From NCBI GenBank assembly GCA_040905145.1, contig JBBDSC010000139.1, forward strand, positions 58,420 through 122,419: a stretch of DNA of 64,000 bases. Direction: 5' to 3'. The stretch's first letter is position 1, and the number at the start of each line of letters is the position of its first letter. The notes below the pieces were generated by a model, which made no database searches, had not been told where the DNA came from, and saw nothing but the letters and a program-made list of their open reading frames with translations. Below are positions 53,296 to 61,705 of the stretch, piece after piece. The translations under genes were made by a program, and so were the position numbers. Source of the stretch: DATGMS01 sp040905145 (GTDB lineage: Bacteria > Bacteroidota > Bacteroidia > Cytophagales > Cyclobacteriaceae).

Positions 53296-53323
53296 TTCAC
53301 TAACTAAACAAAAGATTAAAATC

Positions 53324-53902
53324 ATGAAAAAATATATTCCTTCTTTATTATTATTGTTTTTCGCAACATCTTTTATGGCTGTTGCCCAAACAGATGACCT
53401 CAGTCCCCAAAGAAAGCAAGCCATTGATTCTCTTGCACTTGAAAAAGTGAAGGATTTGAGTAAATATATCAGCATCATTGGAAGTAAAGAAACCCAGTTT
53501 TCTGAAGCAAACAGGGTGATGGACAGAGCGGAAGAATTATTTGCTCCAGATGCGGAAATGGGAGTTTCTTCGTTAAGTAGTAATGAAGTGACTTATTACG
53601 AGGTGCGAAGATATTTCGAAAGGTTAATGGCTTTGAACTATGACCAAGTGGACATTAGCTGGTATGATATTCACTATATCAGTGACCTGGAGAGGCAACC
53701 AGATGGAAGATACGTGGGAGTAGTGACCATTTACCAGCGATTTGAAGGTACCTCAGTTGAGAACAATTTAAATTATAGGGATACCACCAAAAAAGACATT
53801 ACAATTTACGTTGAGAAAAAACAAACTCAGGTAGCCGGAAGAACCATTGAGTTCTGGGATGTAATGCTTGGTGATATCAGAGTGACTGAAACCTCCGCAT
53901 GA
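53324..53902 (+). CDS. Secreted protein with NTF2-like repeat domain, unknown function
   Basis: The 192-residue protein starts with a signal peptide (MKKYIPSLLLLFFATSFMAV, then AQ). The mature part has ISIIGSKETQFSEANRVMDR, EVTYYEVRRYFERLMALNYD and YVGVVTIYQRFEGTSVENN. The spacing GSKET, then V-T-x-Y, then strands ending TIYVEKKQ resembles the N-terminal domain of the leucine-rich-repeat protein two genes downstream, so the two look paralogous. The ATG at 53324 is preferred over an upstream frame that would overlap the previous gene. Its stop overlaps the next ATG by 4 bases. Confidence 0.78.
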   Translation: MKKYIPSLLLLFFATSFMAVAQTDDLSPQRKQAIDSLALEKVKDLSKYISIIGSKETQFSEANRVMDRAEELFAPDAEMGVSSLSSNEVTYYEVRRYFERLMALNYDQVDISWYDIHYISDLERQPDGRYVGVVTIYQRFEGTSVENNLNYRDTTKKDITIYVEKKQTQVAGRTIEFWDVMLGDIRVTETSA

Positions 53903-54744
53903 GAAAAAAGATTCAATTATTAGTATTATTATTATTTATAATATCCATTCAGTTAGTTCCGGGGCAAGGTTTATACAGCCCCGGACAACCTGAAGATGAC
54001 GGCAGATTTGCCGCTTCAACAAAACAAGTTAATCAATTTTTTAGAAGATTCAATGGTGAAGAAAGCGAGGGTGGCAACAAGAGATTTCATCCTGGTGACA
54101 AGGAATACAGGGATAGGGAACTTAGAAAAAAATTTATAGGTATACTTTTTGATAACGAAACCTCGGAAATTTCCAAAGAAGTAAGAAATGAATTTTCGAA
54201 TAAAGTCACAGCTGAAAATTTTCCTCAATATCTGAATTTCCATGGCGGAGATTGGTTCGCTGAGGTAAGTTCAATATTTACATTCCAGGGGAAAAAGGAA
54301 CTAGTAACTTTATTTATGAAGTTGCAGCCAGAAAGACTGGGATTTGAATGGGTGATCGATAAGATTTCCTTTGATCCTTTCATATCGGCATTTGACAAAG
54401 CGGAGGGAAGTGAAAAGAAATTTCTTCATCCCCTCAGCCATGAATTGGGCTTTATGAATCTAAGGAAAGCTTTACAGGATAATAAGAAACCTGAATCTTA
54501 CACACCCAAAGATTTTGAACCTGATTATTTGACCTTATTCCTTTATGAAATAAAGAAAGGAAACATCAAGTTTGAAACGGTTACAGATGTGAAGTTTCAT
54601 TTTTTTCAAATTGACAACTGGTATTTTGAACTGAGCCAGTTTAACAGACCAGGATTTAATACAGGTTGGTTGATTTCTAACTTGGTCAAGGTGACAGAGG
54701 GAGATAAAGAGGTAATATTGCAATATATTTATGATCAAGAATAA
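53899..54744 (+). CDS. Secreted protein of unknown function
   Basis: The 281-residue protein has a signal peptide (QLLVLLLFIISIQLVPGQ). The mature part contains KQVNQFFRRFNGEES, a basic helical stretch (DKEYRDRELRKKFIGILFDN), and a beta-rich section around GDWFAEVSSIFTFQGKKELV, with a C-terminal segment (NWYFELSQFNRPGFNTGWLI) rich in aromatic residues. I recognise no named domain. It overlaps the genes on both sides (4 and 14 bases), so all are one translational unit. Confidence 0.75.
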   Translation: MRKKIQLLVLLLFIISIQLVPGQGLYSPGQPEDDGRFAASTKQVNQFFRRFNGEESEGGNKRFHPGDKEYRDRELRKKFIGILFDNETSEISKEVRNEFSNKVTAENFPQYLNFHGGDWFAEVSSIFTFQGKKELVTLFMKLQPERLGFEWVIDKISFDPFISAFDKAEGSEKKFLHPLSHELGFMNLRKALQDNKKPESYTPKDFEPDYLTLFLYEIKKGNIKFETVTDVKFHFFQIDNWYFELSQFNRPGFNTGWLISNLVKVTEGDKEVILQYIYDQE

Positions 54745-57175
54745 GCTTATAATATTTTCCCTGATTTTCGTTTTTTCCATTTCATATGGAAGGGCACAGG
54801 ACCTTGGTGAATATACCAAAGAGGAAATAAAAGAATTTTCACAGAAAGTGGAAGATCAAATCCGGTTTTTGGAATTTTTTCTGAATACCGTAGGAAGCAA
54901 GGAGACTTCTGCCAGGGATAAGGATGTCATCATCAGGGATAGCTATAAGAAAATATTCAGGGATGGTGAAGTCCAGGTTGAGGATGATTTACTCCTCGAT
55001 AGGCAGGTGATCACCAATAAGGATGTAACGGCTTACCTGAAGGACGTAGAATTTTTCTTTAAAGACGCGGAATTCAAATTCAAAATAAGGGAGGTAAAAC
55101 CTTCCTTAACAGATAATAATGATCTCTTTTTTGTTGTTTCATTGGATCGGACACTTACTGCCATTGGTTTAAATGAGAAAGAGATAGAAAATACAAAGCC
55201 CCGGTTTGTTGAAATAAACCTGGACAGAGACTCGAATGAATTAAAAATTGCCAGTATTTATACCACTAAGCTTAGTAGGGACAAGGAACTTGCCGAATGG
55301 TGGGAATCTCTTTCTTACGAATGGGGAAACTATTTCAGGGAAAAATATAATTTTACCGAAGATTCCCTGACCATGGACCAAATCAATAAAATCAGTGACA
55401 TGGATTCCCTGGATATTTCAGGGAATGGCCTTATTCGGGATTTATCCCCTTTGCATGCATTAAGGGAATTGAAATATGTAAACATAAGCAATACCCATAT
55501 TCAAGACCTGAGCCCCATCAGTAATGTTACCTTCTTGAGCTATTTGGATATATCCAATACCCCCACCGAAGATATCCAATTCATTAAATATTCCGAAAGG
55601 CTCAGTTACCTTGATATTTCAAACACGAATGTATCCGATATTGATGAACTGAAAAACCTTGGCAATTTAAAGCATTTGAAAGTAGTCAATACCCCTCTTC
55701 TGGGTTTTGGCACTTTAAATGCATTCTCCGCGCTTGAAACCATAGATTTAGAAGAAAGCGGGTTCAATAATTTGGAAAGCATCAGTGCCCTGAAAAACCT
55801 GAGAGCATTAAGTGTGAAGGGAAATTATTTGATCAACTTTGAATTTATAAAGGAGTTAGAGCAGCTGGAATCAATAAATCTGGAGGAGACTAATATTATG
55901 GATCTTTCCCCGTTAAGTGGATTGGAGAATTTAAAAACCATCAATATTAATGGGACGGAGGTGAATAACCTTGATGCGCTAAATGGCCTCGAAAGCCTCC
56001 AAAGAATCTATGCTGACCGGACGAGCATAACGGAACAAGTTGCGGATATGTTTGCCAGGAAAAATAGATCTGTTTTATTGATCCATAATGTAGAGACCAT
56101 ACAGGCTTGGTGGAAAAATTTGCCAGAAGGTTGGGAAGCTGTCTTTAAGAAAAGCAGTCCAGAAATGGATGATAATCCTTCTATTGAAGAACTGTATACT
56201 TTGCTAGGTGCTGATTCACTCGATTTATCGGGAAGTGAAATCATAAATTTGCGACCTATTTTGAAATTCAAGAAAATCAACCATTTGGCTTTTAATGATA
56301 CCAAAATCCATGATATAAGCCCTTTGTCCGAATTGAGGACTTTAAAGTCCATAAGTGGAAATAATAGTGGCATAACCAACTTGGAGGCATTGGTTCATTT
56401 AAAATCCTTGGAATCCTTGACCTTTAAAGCCACCAATATAGCCTCAATCGCCCCATTGAAAAGATTGGAAAACCTGTTATACCTGGATATCGATGAGACT
56501 GAAGTGTCAAAAAGTGAAATTCAGGGATTATTATTTGCTTTACCGGAGGCCATAGTGGTTTTTAGGACAGAGGAATTAAAGGCATGGTGGGATGAACTGG
56601 ATGAAACTTGGAGCAACATTTTAACAGAGCAGTTTAATTTAGATTCCGATCCTTCTTCCAAAGAATTGCATAAAATAACCGCAAGTCCAAAGGTTGTCAT
56701 TGAGAATAGCGGAATTGAAAGTTTGGAACCCCTGCTGGCGTTTATAAACCTGAAAGATTTGGACGTCCACAATGCCCCCTTGTCGGACCTATCACCGGTG
56801 TCCCAATTAGAATTACTACAAAACCTGAGGATTTCCCAGGCCCCAATTAAGGAGCTGGAACCTTTATCTTCTTTGAAGGAACTGAAAACACTGAATATAG
56901 CAAATACAGGGATTGACGATTTGAGGCCATTGGCCGATTTAAGTGGTTTAAGAAGTTTGGATGCATCAGGGACCAACATTAAAAGGCTGAAAGGTCTGGA
57001 GGAACTTTATGAGCTCAGGGAATTGGATATAGCAAGTACGAATGTTAGGAGCTTAAGACCTATTCGGGATTTGGTCAACTTGGAAAAACTTTTGTGCTTT
57101 AATACGCGGGTAAATAATCGGCAGATCAATAATTTTCGCCAATCCAATCCTGAATGTGAAATAAGATATTATTAA
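54731..57175 (+). CDS. Secreted leucine-rich-repeat protein with three Trp-Trp modules
   Basis: The 814-residue protein has a signal peptide (IIFSLIFVFSISYGRAQ), an N-terminal domain (about 25-185) paralogous to the protein encoded at 53324, and then three units. Each unit opens with a W-W-x-x-L-x-x-x-W helix (WWESLSYEWGNYF at about 191, WWKNLPEGWEAVF at about 459, WWDELDETWSNIL at about 618) and a short helix that leads into a block of leucine-rich repeats of the internalin kind (L-x-x-L-x-x-L-x-I-x-x-T-x-I-x-D-L-x-P-L). The repeats would form a solenoid for protein binding. There is no membrane anchor or sorting tail; it ends CEIRYY. Likely periplasmic or surface-bound. Confidence 0.85.
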   Translation: MIKNKLIIFSLIFVFSISYGRAQDLGEYTKEEIKEFSQKVEDQIRFLEFFLNTVGSKETSARDKDVIIRDSYKKIFRDGEVQVEDDLLLDRQVITNKDVTAYLKDVEFFFKDAEFKFKIREVKPSLTDNNDLFFVVSLDRTLTAIGLNEKEIENTKPRFVEINLDRDSNELKIASIYTTKLSRDKELAEWWESLSYEWGNYFREKYNFTEDSLTMDQINKISDMDSLDISGNGLIRDLSPLHALRELKYVNISNTHIQDLSPISNVTFLSYLDISNTPTEDIQFIKYSERLSYLDISNTNVSDIDELKNLGNLKHLKVVNTPLLGFGTLNAFSALETIDLEESGFNNLESISALKNLRALSVKGNYLINFEFIKELEQLESINLEETNIMDLSPLSGLENLKTININGTEVNNLDALNGLESLQRIYADRTSITEQVADMFARKNRSVLLIHNVETIQAWWKNLPEGWEAVFKKSSPEMDDNPSIEELYTLLGADSLDLSGSEIINLRPILKFKKINHLAFNDTKIHDISPLSELRTLKSISGNNSGITNLEALVHLKSLESLTFKATNIASIAPLKRLENLLYLDIDETEVSKSEIQGLLFALPEAIVVFRTEELKAWWDELDETWSNILTEQFNLDSDPSSKELHKITASPKVVIENSGIESLEPLLAFINLKDLDVHNAPLSDLSPVSQLELLQNLRISQAPIKELEPLSSLKELKTLNIANTGIDDLRPLADLSGLRSLDASGTNIKRLKGLEELYELRELDIASTNVRSLRPIRDLVNLEKLLCFNTRVNNRQINNFRQSNPECEIRYY

Positions 57176-57211
57176 ATTAAGCTGGCGGATTTGAAATCTG
57201 ATAGCAGGTAA

Positions 57212-57249
57212 AAAGAAGTCCAAAACTTTTCCTGGTTTTGGACTTCTTT
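57212..57249. terminator. Bidirectional Rho-independent terminator
   Basis: AAAGAAGTCCAAAAC at 57212-57226 pairs perfectly (15 bases) with GTTTTGGACTTCTTT at 57235-57249 around an 8-base loop. It separates the convergent leucine-rich-repeat operon and the dps unit and can serve both. Confidence 0.92.
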
Positions 57250-57260
57250 ATCATAAAGGA

Positions 57261-57749
57261 TTATTTAAGAAATGAAGAAAGCATCCAATGGTTGGATTCA
57301 ATTGTTTTTATAAAAGAAATAAGCATATCTTCAGTTGCAGTATCTCCCAATTCAGCCACGTTTTCAGCACATTCGTTCATGTTTTCTGCTAAAATCTCAA
57401 AATCCTTTAAAATTTCAGTTACCATTGCTCTGGAATCCAAGTCTGTGCCTACTTCATTAATCTTGGAAAGGGCTAAATAATCTTTCATTAAACTCATAGG
57501 CGTCATACCGAATACACGGATCCTTTCAGCAATCAGATCTATATTGGAAAAAGCCTCGTTATAAAGCTCTTCAAATTTTTCGTGAAGATCAAAAAAGTCC
57601 CCACCTGTCACGTTCCAATGGAAATTTCTTAGTTTTTGGTAATGAACATGATAATTAGCCAATAATTGGTTCAGTGATTTTACAATATGCTCTGATTCAT
57701 CTTTGTTATACCCAAGTTTTTTGAATATTCTTTTATCCGCATTACCCAT
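57261..57749 (-). CDS. dps: Dps family DNA-protecting ferritin-like protein
   Basis: The 162-residue protein has the Dps four-helix bundle with the inter-subunit ferroxidase motif NFHWNVTGGDFFDLHEKFEE and LYNEAFSNIDLIAERI. The 12-mer oxidises iron with hydrogen peroxide and shields DNA in starvation or oxidative stress. I chose the start MGNADKR at 57749; an 18-codon extension upstream is open but unlike the family. It follows a cysteine-free ArsC-fold gene by 37 bases and ends at the bidirectional terminator. Confidence 0.93.
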   Translation of the reverse strand: MGNADKRIFKKLGYNKDESEHIVKSLNQLLANYHVHYQKLRNFHWNVTGGDFFDLHEKFEELYNEAFSNIDLIAERIRVFGMTPMSLMKDYLALSKINEVGTDLDSRAMVTEILKDFEILAENMNECAENVAELGDTATEDMLISFIKTIESNHWMLSSFLK

Positions 57750-57786
57750 AATTGTTTTTTTTATGTTAAAATTTAAAGGTTTTCCT

Positions 57787-58191
57787 TTACTTGTTCTTAT
57801 CAAAGTTTTTGATCCCTTCTATGGTCATGTCTATGGTATTGGTGTCATATTTACTTTCAAGAAAGACAGCCTTTTCAGCAGAGATCATAATAGGAGTTTT
57901 AAGAGTGTGCATTTCCTCCTTGAGGACAGTCAATAAATCAGCTTCTTCTAAATCCTTACCTTCGATGTTGTCTCTATAATAAGAGGATTTTTCATCAAAT
58001 AGCCTGATGATGGGTACGCCTAACTTTATGGCCAACTCTGACAGTTGTGTTGGTGTAAGTGAAGTTTTGGTAATATCCAATTCGTTTATTTTATGCTTAT
58101 CTAAAGAGGATATATAACCATATGCTTCCCTATCATCTTTCTTTTGACTGTTGTACAGAAATTTGATTTCATTTTTTTTCATGTCAAACAT
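57787..58191 (-). CDS. Cysteine-free ArsC/Spx-fold protein
   Basis: The 134-residue protein resembles the thioredoxin-like ArsC/Spx family in length and layout: a first strand KFLYNSQKKDDREAYGYISS, then LDITKTSLTPTQLSELAIKL, the GKDLEEADLLTVLKEEMHTL helix, and LKTPIMISAEKAVF in place of the family's RPI motif. Where ArsC has its catalytic Cys (NPxCSKSR) this protein has NSQKKDDR, and no cysteine occurs anywhere. It therefore cannot be a thiol reductase and may be a binding protein. Its position directly upstream of dps suggests a stress-related role. An ATG at 58182 is an alternative start. Confidence 0.75.
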   Translation of the reverse strand: MFDMKKNEIKFLYNSQKKDDREAYGYISSLDKHKINELDITKTSLTPTQLSELAIKLGVPIIRLFDEKSSYYRDNIEGKDLEEADLLTVLKEEMHTLKTPIMISAEKAVFLESKYDTNTIDMTIEGIKNFDKNK

Positions 58192-58276
58192 AGTTTGGAG
58201 GGTTATGTAAAAAATATATCATAAACAATGCCAATATAAACATAATTACACCAATTTGGAATAGGGGGGAATGACA

Positions 58277-59311
58277 TTATAGAGGTGTTTTAATAGAAAG
58301 GACTTGCATTAAGCTCAGCCGGAGTATTTGCCCCATATTCTTACAGTGAAGAAAAGCATTGTTCCTGTAGTGCTGCGCAAGGTCATTCTTCAAGGATGAT
58401 ATATTTTCCACGGTTGAAATGGTATCGTGTTCCATGCTATGGAGAATGTCCGCCATCTCGGTAAAGGATGATTTGAGACGGGTAGCGATTAGCGCCCTTT
58501 CTTCTCTTTGATATTGCACCATAGATTCGGGAGTGATGTGTTTCACTCCCAACTGGATCATGGCATTGTTTTGTTTAAAATACTGGGGCAGATAAATGGA
58601 CTTTTTGCCTTCATAAGACTGCTGGTCAAAATCAATTGCCCTGATCCGAAAATGAGTGTCCTCAAAATCCGGAGTGACATCAACTACAAAATTTGAAGAA
58701 TGCATGTCCCCCAATAACCTCACAAAACACCGTTCATTGAATTTCACAAATTCTTTGGCTAGCCTGATGGGATTCAGAAGGGGATCATGGATATGCAGCT
58801 TCATGAATTGTTCTCCCGGAATCCCTGCGATATGTTCTTCTATTAAGGAATCCTGATAAACCAAATAACTTATTCGGTTGGGGGAGAGCAAATGCTCCAA
58901 TTCCAATCCATAAACCCTGGAAGCATCTGCATTTTTAATATAGAAATAGTCGAAATTATCATTGAACCTATTCACAATCCTCACCCGGAAAGGCTGGGTA
59001 TTGCCGTAAATGCACAAATCCACCCGATCTACATATAGATGTTCCATTACAGACATATCACCCTCAGCTTTAAGGATGGCATATATTTTTTTGATGTTGT
59101 AGTGAATTTCAGCCCGATCTGATTCATCATAAAAAACTGTTTCCCAGAGCGTGTCATTTCCTTTATAGTCATATAAAGCAATGGAATTGCTAAAGCGCAA
59201 CAGCTCTTTATAATGAATGGGGATGTCTACTTCCCTGCCATATTTGATCAGGTATCCTCTCAGGCCTTCACTGATAGGGTAGACGATTTTCTTTTTACTG
59301 ATCAGCGCCAT
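58277..59311 (-). CDS. Putative kinase-fold protein of unknown function
   Basis: The 344-residue protein has no signal or membrane segment. Three motifs in the right order suggest a protein-kinase-like fold of the aminoglycoside-kinase kind: an adenine-side segment, LIEEHIAGIPGEQFM, at about 155-170; a catalytic-loop-like LLGDMHSSNFVVDV at about 200; and a metal-binding-like IRAIDFDQQSYEG at about 225. A basic lysine in the N-lobe is not obvious. No Pfam-type family name comes to mind. Function unknown; small-molecule or protein phosphorylation is only a hypothesis. Confidence 0.7.
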   Translation of the reverse strand: MALISKKKIVYPISEGLRGYLIKYGREVDIPIHYKELLRFSNSIALYDYKGNDTLWETVFYDESDRAEIHYNIKKIYAILKAEGDMSVMEHLYVDRVDLCIYGNTQPFRVRIVNRFNDNFDYFYIKNADASRVYGLELEHLLSPNRISYLVYQDSLIEEHIAGIPGEQFMKLHIHDPLLNPIRLAKEFVKFNERCFVRLLGDMHSSNFVVDVTPDFEDTHFRIRAIDFDQQSYEGKKSIYLPQYFKQNNAMIQLGVKHITPESMVQYQREERALIATRLKSSFTEMADILHSMEHDTISTVENISSLKNDLAQHYRNNAFLHCKNMGQILRLSLMQVLSIKTPL

Positions 59312-59324
59312 TGAACCGAAAGCA

Positions 59325-59648
59325 TTATTTTTCTTTATTGATCAATTTTTCTTCATTCTTCAACTTTCTGTCAAACAAAAATGGGCCAAAGGGCAGCATA
59401 GAAGCCACTAGGGCCAGAAATGTTATGCTAAAGGTCCATTTGAGGGATCTACTGGTAGGAAATAAAATAAGGACATATAATATGAACAGGATTCCATGTA
59501 TCCATCCTAAATATCTGACCATTTCGGGCATCCCAAATATCCACTTTAGGGGCATGGCTATAAAAAGCAATAAGACCAATGAAATCCCTTCTGCAATACT
59601 AATGATCCTAAATCTTCTAAGTGCTTTTAATCTGTCTACTTGGTTCAT
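59325..59648 (-). CDS. DUF3817 family membrane protein
   Basis: The 107-residue protein has three hydrophobic segments and the DUF3817 pattern: LRRFRIISIAEGISLVLLLF, GMPEMVRYLGWIHGILF and LALVASMLPFGPFLFDRKL. The family is a small integral membrane protein, function unknown. It starts only 5 bases after the stop of the next upstream gene and is followed by the kinase-fold gene 13 bases on, so three minus-strand genes form one unit. Confidence 0.9.
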   Translation of the reverse strand: MNQVDRLKALRRFRIISIAEGISLVLLLFIAMPLKWIFGMPEMVRYLGWIHGILFILYVLILFPTSRSLKWTFSITFLALVASMLPFGPFLFDRKLKNEEKLINKEK

Positions 59649-59653
59649 TGATT

Positions 59654-60238
59654 TTATTTGTTAATGTTAAAAAGAACCTGAAGACTGGACCAGAGTTTCT
59701 TTTTTAGAGGTAAACTGTCTGCTATTTCCTTAAGGTCATCAGCAAAGAGGCAAACTATTTCACCGCTTATGATTTCATAATTTTCATGCTTCAGCTTCAT
59801 CATCGGATGGTTTATCGGACCGAATATTAAGCATTTATGGGGGTTCAACTGACTTATGCTTTGCTTAGGGAGTTCCTGGAGATGATTGGCGGAGACCAAG
59901 GCCACATCTTTGAGGGAACAATTCACAGCCCCCAGGATTTTCATGAGAAATTCCCCTAAACTGCCTTCAAGTTGGTTCCCCTGATAAATGATCAAGACAC
60001 TTTTTTCGAAGTTGCCTTCATAATTGATTTTCAATAACTCTTCCAGATATTCTTCTTCAGGTTCATTTAATGAATCGGCTTCTGCCAACGTGTCGGATCC
60101 AAAAGCTGCCTCTTCTGCGTGATGTGCATGCCTGGCTTTTAGTTGTTCGGAGAGGTTGTGTTTCCTGATATCATCTTCGATGATCACAATTTCCTCATCG
60201 AGGAAGAGGCTGAGATGATTTAAATTCAGTTTTTCCAT
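59654..60238 (-). CDS. Protein of unknown function
   Basis: The 194-residue cytoplasmic protein has an acidic, coiled N-terminal half (including KARHAHHAEEAAFGSDTLAE) and a more ordered C-terminal half: SVLIIYQGNQLEGSLGEFLM, KCLIFGPINHPMMKLKHENY and EIVCLFADDLKEIADSLPLK. The alternation of strands and helices in the second half suggests an alpha/beta fold. I recognise no family. Upstream of DUF3817 in one unit. Confidence 0.7.
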   Translation of the reverse strand: MEKLNLNHLSLFLDEEIVIIEDDIRKHNLSEQLKARHAHHAEEAAFGSDTLAEADSLNEPEEEYLEELLKINYEGNFEKSVLIIYQGNQLEGSLGEFLMKILGAVNCSLKDVALVSANHLQELPKQSISQLNPHKCLIFGPINHPMMKLKHENYEIISGEIVCLFADDLKEIADSLPLKKKLWSSLQVLFNINK

Positions 60239-60297
60239 TGGGCTAAATTGCTCAAAAATTAGGCTGAAAACAACTCGGGGAGGGATAATAATAGGGG

Positions 60298-60840
60298 TTA
60301 ATTTTTTTTCCCCTTAGGTGATTCCACCAACTTAAAAAGGGATTTAAGCTCCAGTGCGTCCTGTGGATCCATTCTGTTGGCAAATACCAGGCGCAGTTGT
60401 CTCCTTCTTAAGGCCCCTTCAAAAAGCCCCTGTTCTCTCTTGGTGGAAGGGAGGAGTTCAGGGACTTTAATGGGCTTTCCATTGGGATCTACTGCCACAA
60501 ATGTATAAAAAGCTTGGTGGGTTTTTTTACTTTTGAGAGCGGGAATATCTTCTGCGAATACCTCAATAAAGATTTCCATGGAGGTGTTAAAGGAACGGGT
60601 CACCTGCGCCTTTAAAGTAACCACATTACCCAAGGCAATGGGATGATTGAAAGAAATGCTGTCAACCGCCGCTGTGACCACCATGCAGTTGGAATGTCTT
60701 TGTGCCGCTATGGCAGCCACCACGTCCATCCAATGCATCAATCTGCCCCCCATCAGGTTGTTCAGGGTATTGGTGTCGTTGGGCAACACCATTTCTGTCA
60801 TTGTTGCTTCGGATTCTTTTACCGATTTCCTGTTAGCCAT
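60298..60840 (-). CDS. Acyl-CoA thioesterase (hotdog fold)
   Basis: The 180-residue enzyme has the acyl-CoA hydrolase hotdog signature LPNDTNTLNNLMGGRLMHWM and DVVAAIAAQRHSN, followed by SISFNHPIALGNVVTLKAQV. Members release CoA from fatty acyl-CoA in the cytoplasm. I chose the ATG at 60840; a TTG two codons earlier is possible. The C-terminal 60 residues are charged and extend past the fold. No clear operon partner; pcm lies 75 bases upstream. Confidence 0.9.
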   Translation of the reverse strand: MANRKSVKESEATMTEMVLPNDTNTLNNLMGGRLMHWMDVVAAIAAQRHSNCMVVTAAVDSISFNHPIALGNVVTLKAQVTRSFNTSMEIFIEVFAEDIPALKSKKTHQAFYTFVAVDPNGKPIKVPELLPSTKREQGLFEGALRRRQLRLVFANRMDPQDALELKSLFKLVESPKGKKN

Positions 60841-60915
60841 AATCAAAAAGATTTTATTGAAGGTGTACTGACCATTTCTTTTATTTATATCTGGATTTGT
60901 GCCTTGATCTTTTGG

Positions 60916-61572
60916 CTATTCCCAGCCTTCCTCACCCAAAAGGGGAACAAAGGAAAAATAATCAAATTCCTCCTTTACAATCTGGTTTTCTGATTTTTTG
61001 GTTAACTTGAGCATCTTCTGTGATGCCCGGTCTCCTACGGGGATCACTAAAATTCCCCCTACCTTAAGCTGTTTGGTCAGAGCTTTTGGAATTACCGGTG
61101 CACCGGCAGTCACAAGTATCTTGTCAAAAGGCGCTTTTTCCGGAATCCCTTGTGATCCGTCCCCTAAATAAAAGTTAATGTCAATCCCCAGTTGTGGAAG
61201 GAATTTCTTGGCTTTTTCATAGAGCTTTTCCTTAAATTCTATGCTGTTTACTTCTGCACCCATCAGGTATAGAATAGAGGCCTGATAGCCGGATCCTGTT
61301 CCAATTTCCAATACTTTGTCCCCAGGTTGGATCTGCAATAGTTCCGTCTGAAAGGCTACGGTATAGGGTTGGGAAATAGTCTGCCCTTCTCCTATGGGAA
61401 AGGCCTTGTCCTCATAGGCATGGGAGTGAAGGGCACTGTCAAAGAAAAAGTGCCTGGGAAAAGTGTTAATGGCCTCAAGTACCGCTTCACTTTTTATACC
61501 CTTTCTTTTGATCACTTCCACCAATGCTTTCCTTTGTCCTTTATGGATGTAGCTATCCTTTAATTTTATCAT
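60916..61572 (-). CDS. pcm: Protein-L-isoaspartate O-methyltransferase
   Basis: The 218-residue enzyme repairs damaged proteins by methylating isoaspartyl residues with S-adenosylmethionine. The sequence shows AFPIGEGQTISQPYTVAFQT with the conserved SQP motif, then the SAM-binding LEIGTGSGYQASIL and later LVTAGAPVIPKALTKQLKVG. Full length for the family. Single gene, divergent from ribE. Confidence 0.95.
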   Translation of the reverse strand: MIKLKDSYIHKGQRKALVEVIKRKGIKSEAVLEAINTFPRHFFFDSALHSHAYEDKAFPIGEGQTISQPYTVAFQTELLQIQPGDKVLEIGTGSGYQASILYLMGAEVNSIEFKEKLYEKAKKFLPQLGIDINFYLGDGSQGIPEKAPFDKILVTAGAPVIPKALTKQLKVGGILVIPVGDRASQKMLKLTKKSENQIVKEEFDYFSFVPLLGEEGWE

Positions 61573-61705
61573 TTCACTGGATTAAACCTTTACAAGAACT
61601 CTTATTTTTACTAAGTTAATGCTTAATATGGCTTAATTTGAATTCCCAAAGCCATAAATTTGCTTTGGTCTGATTAATTGACGGATAAATTTTGATTTGG
61701 AGGAT

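Noticed and set aside
61573..61705. FMN riboswitch before riboflavin synthase
   Set aside because: The gap is too short and none of the RFN conserved blocks are present.
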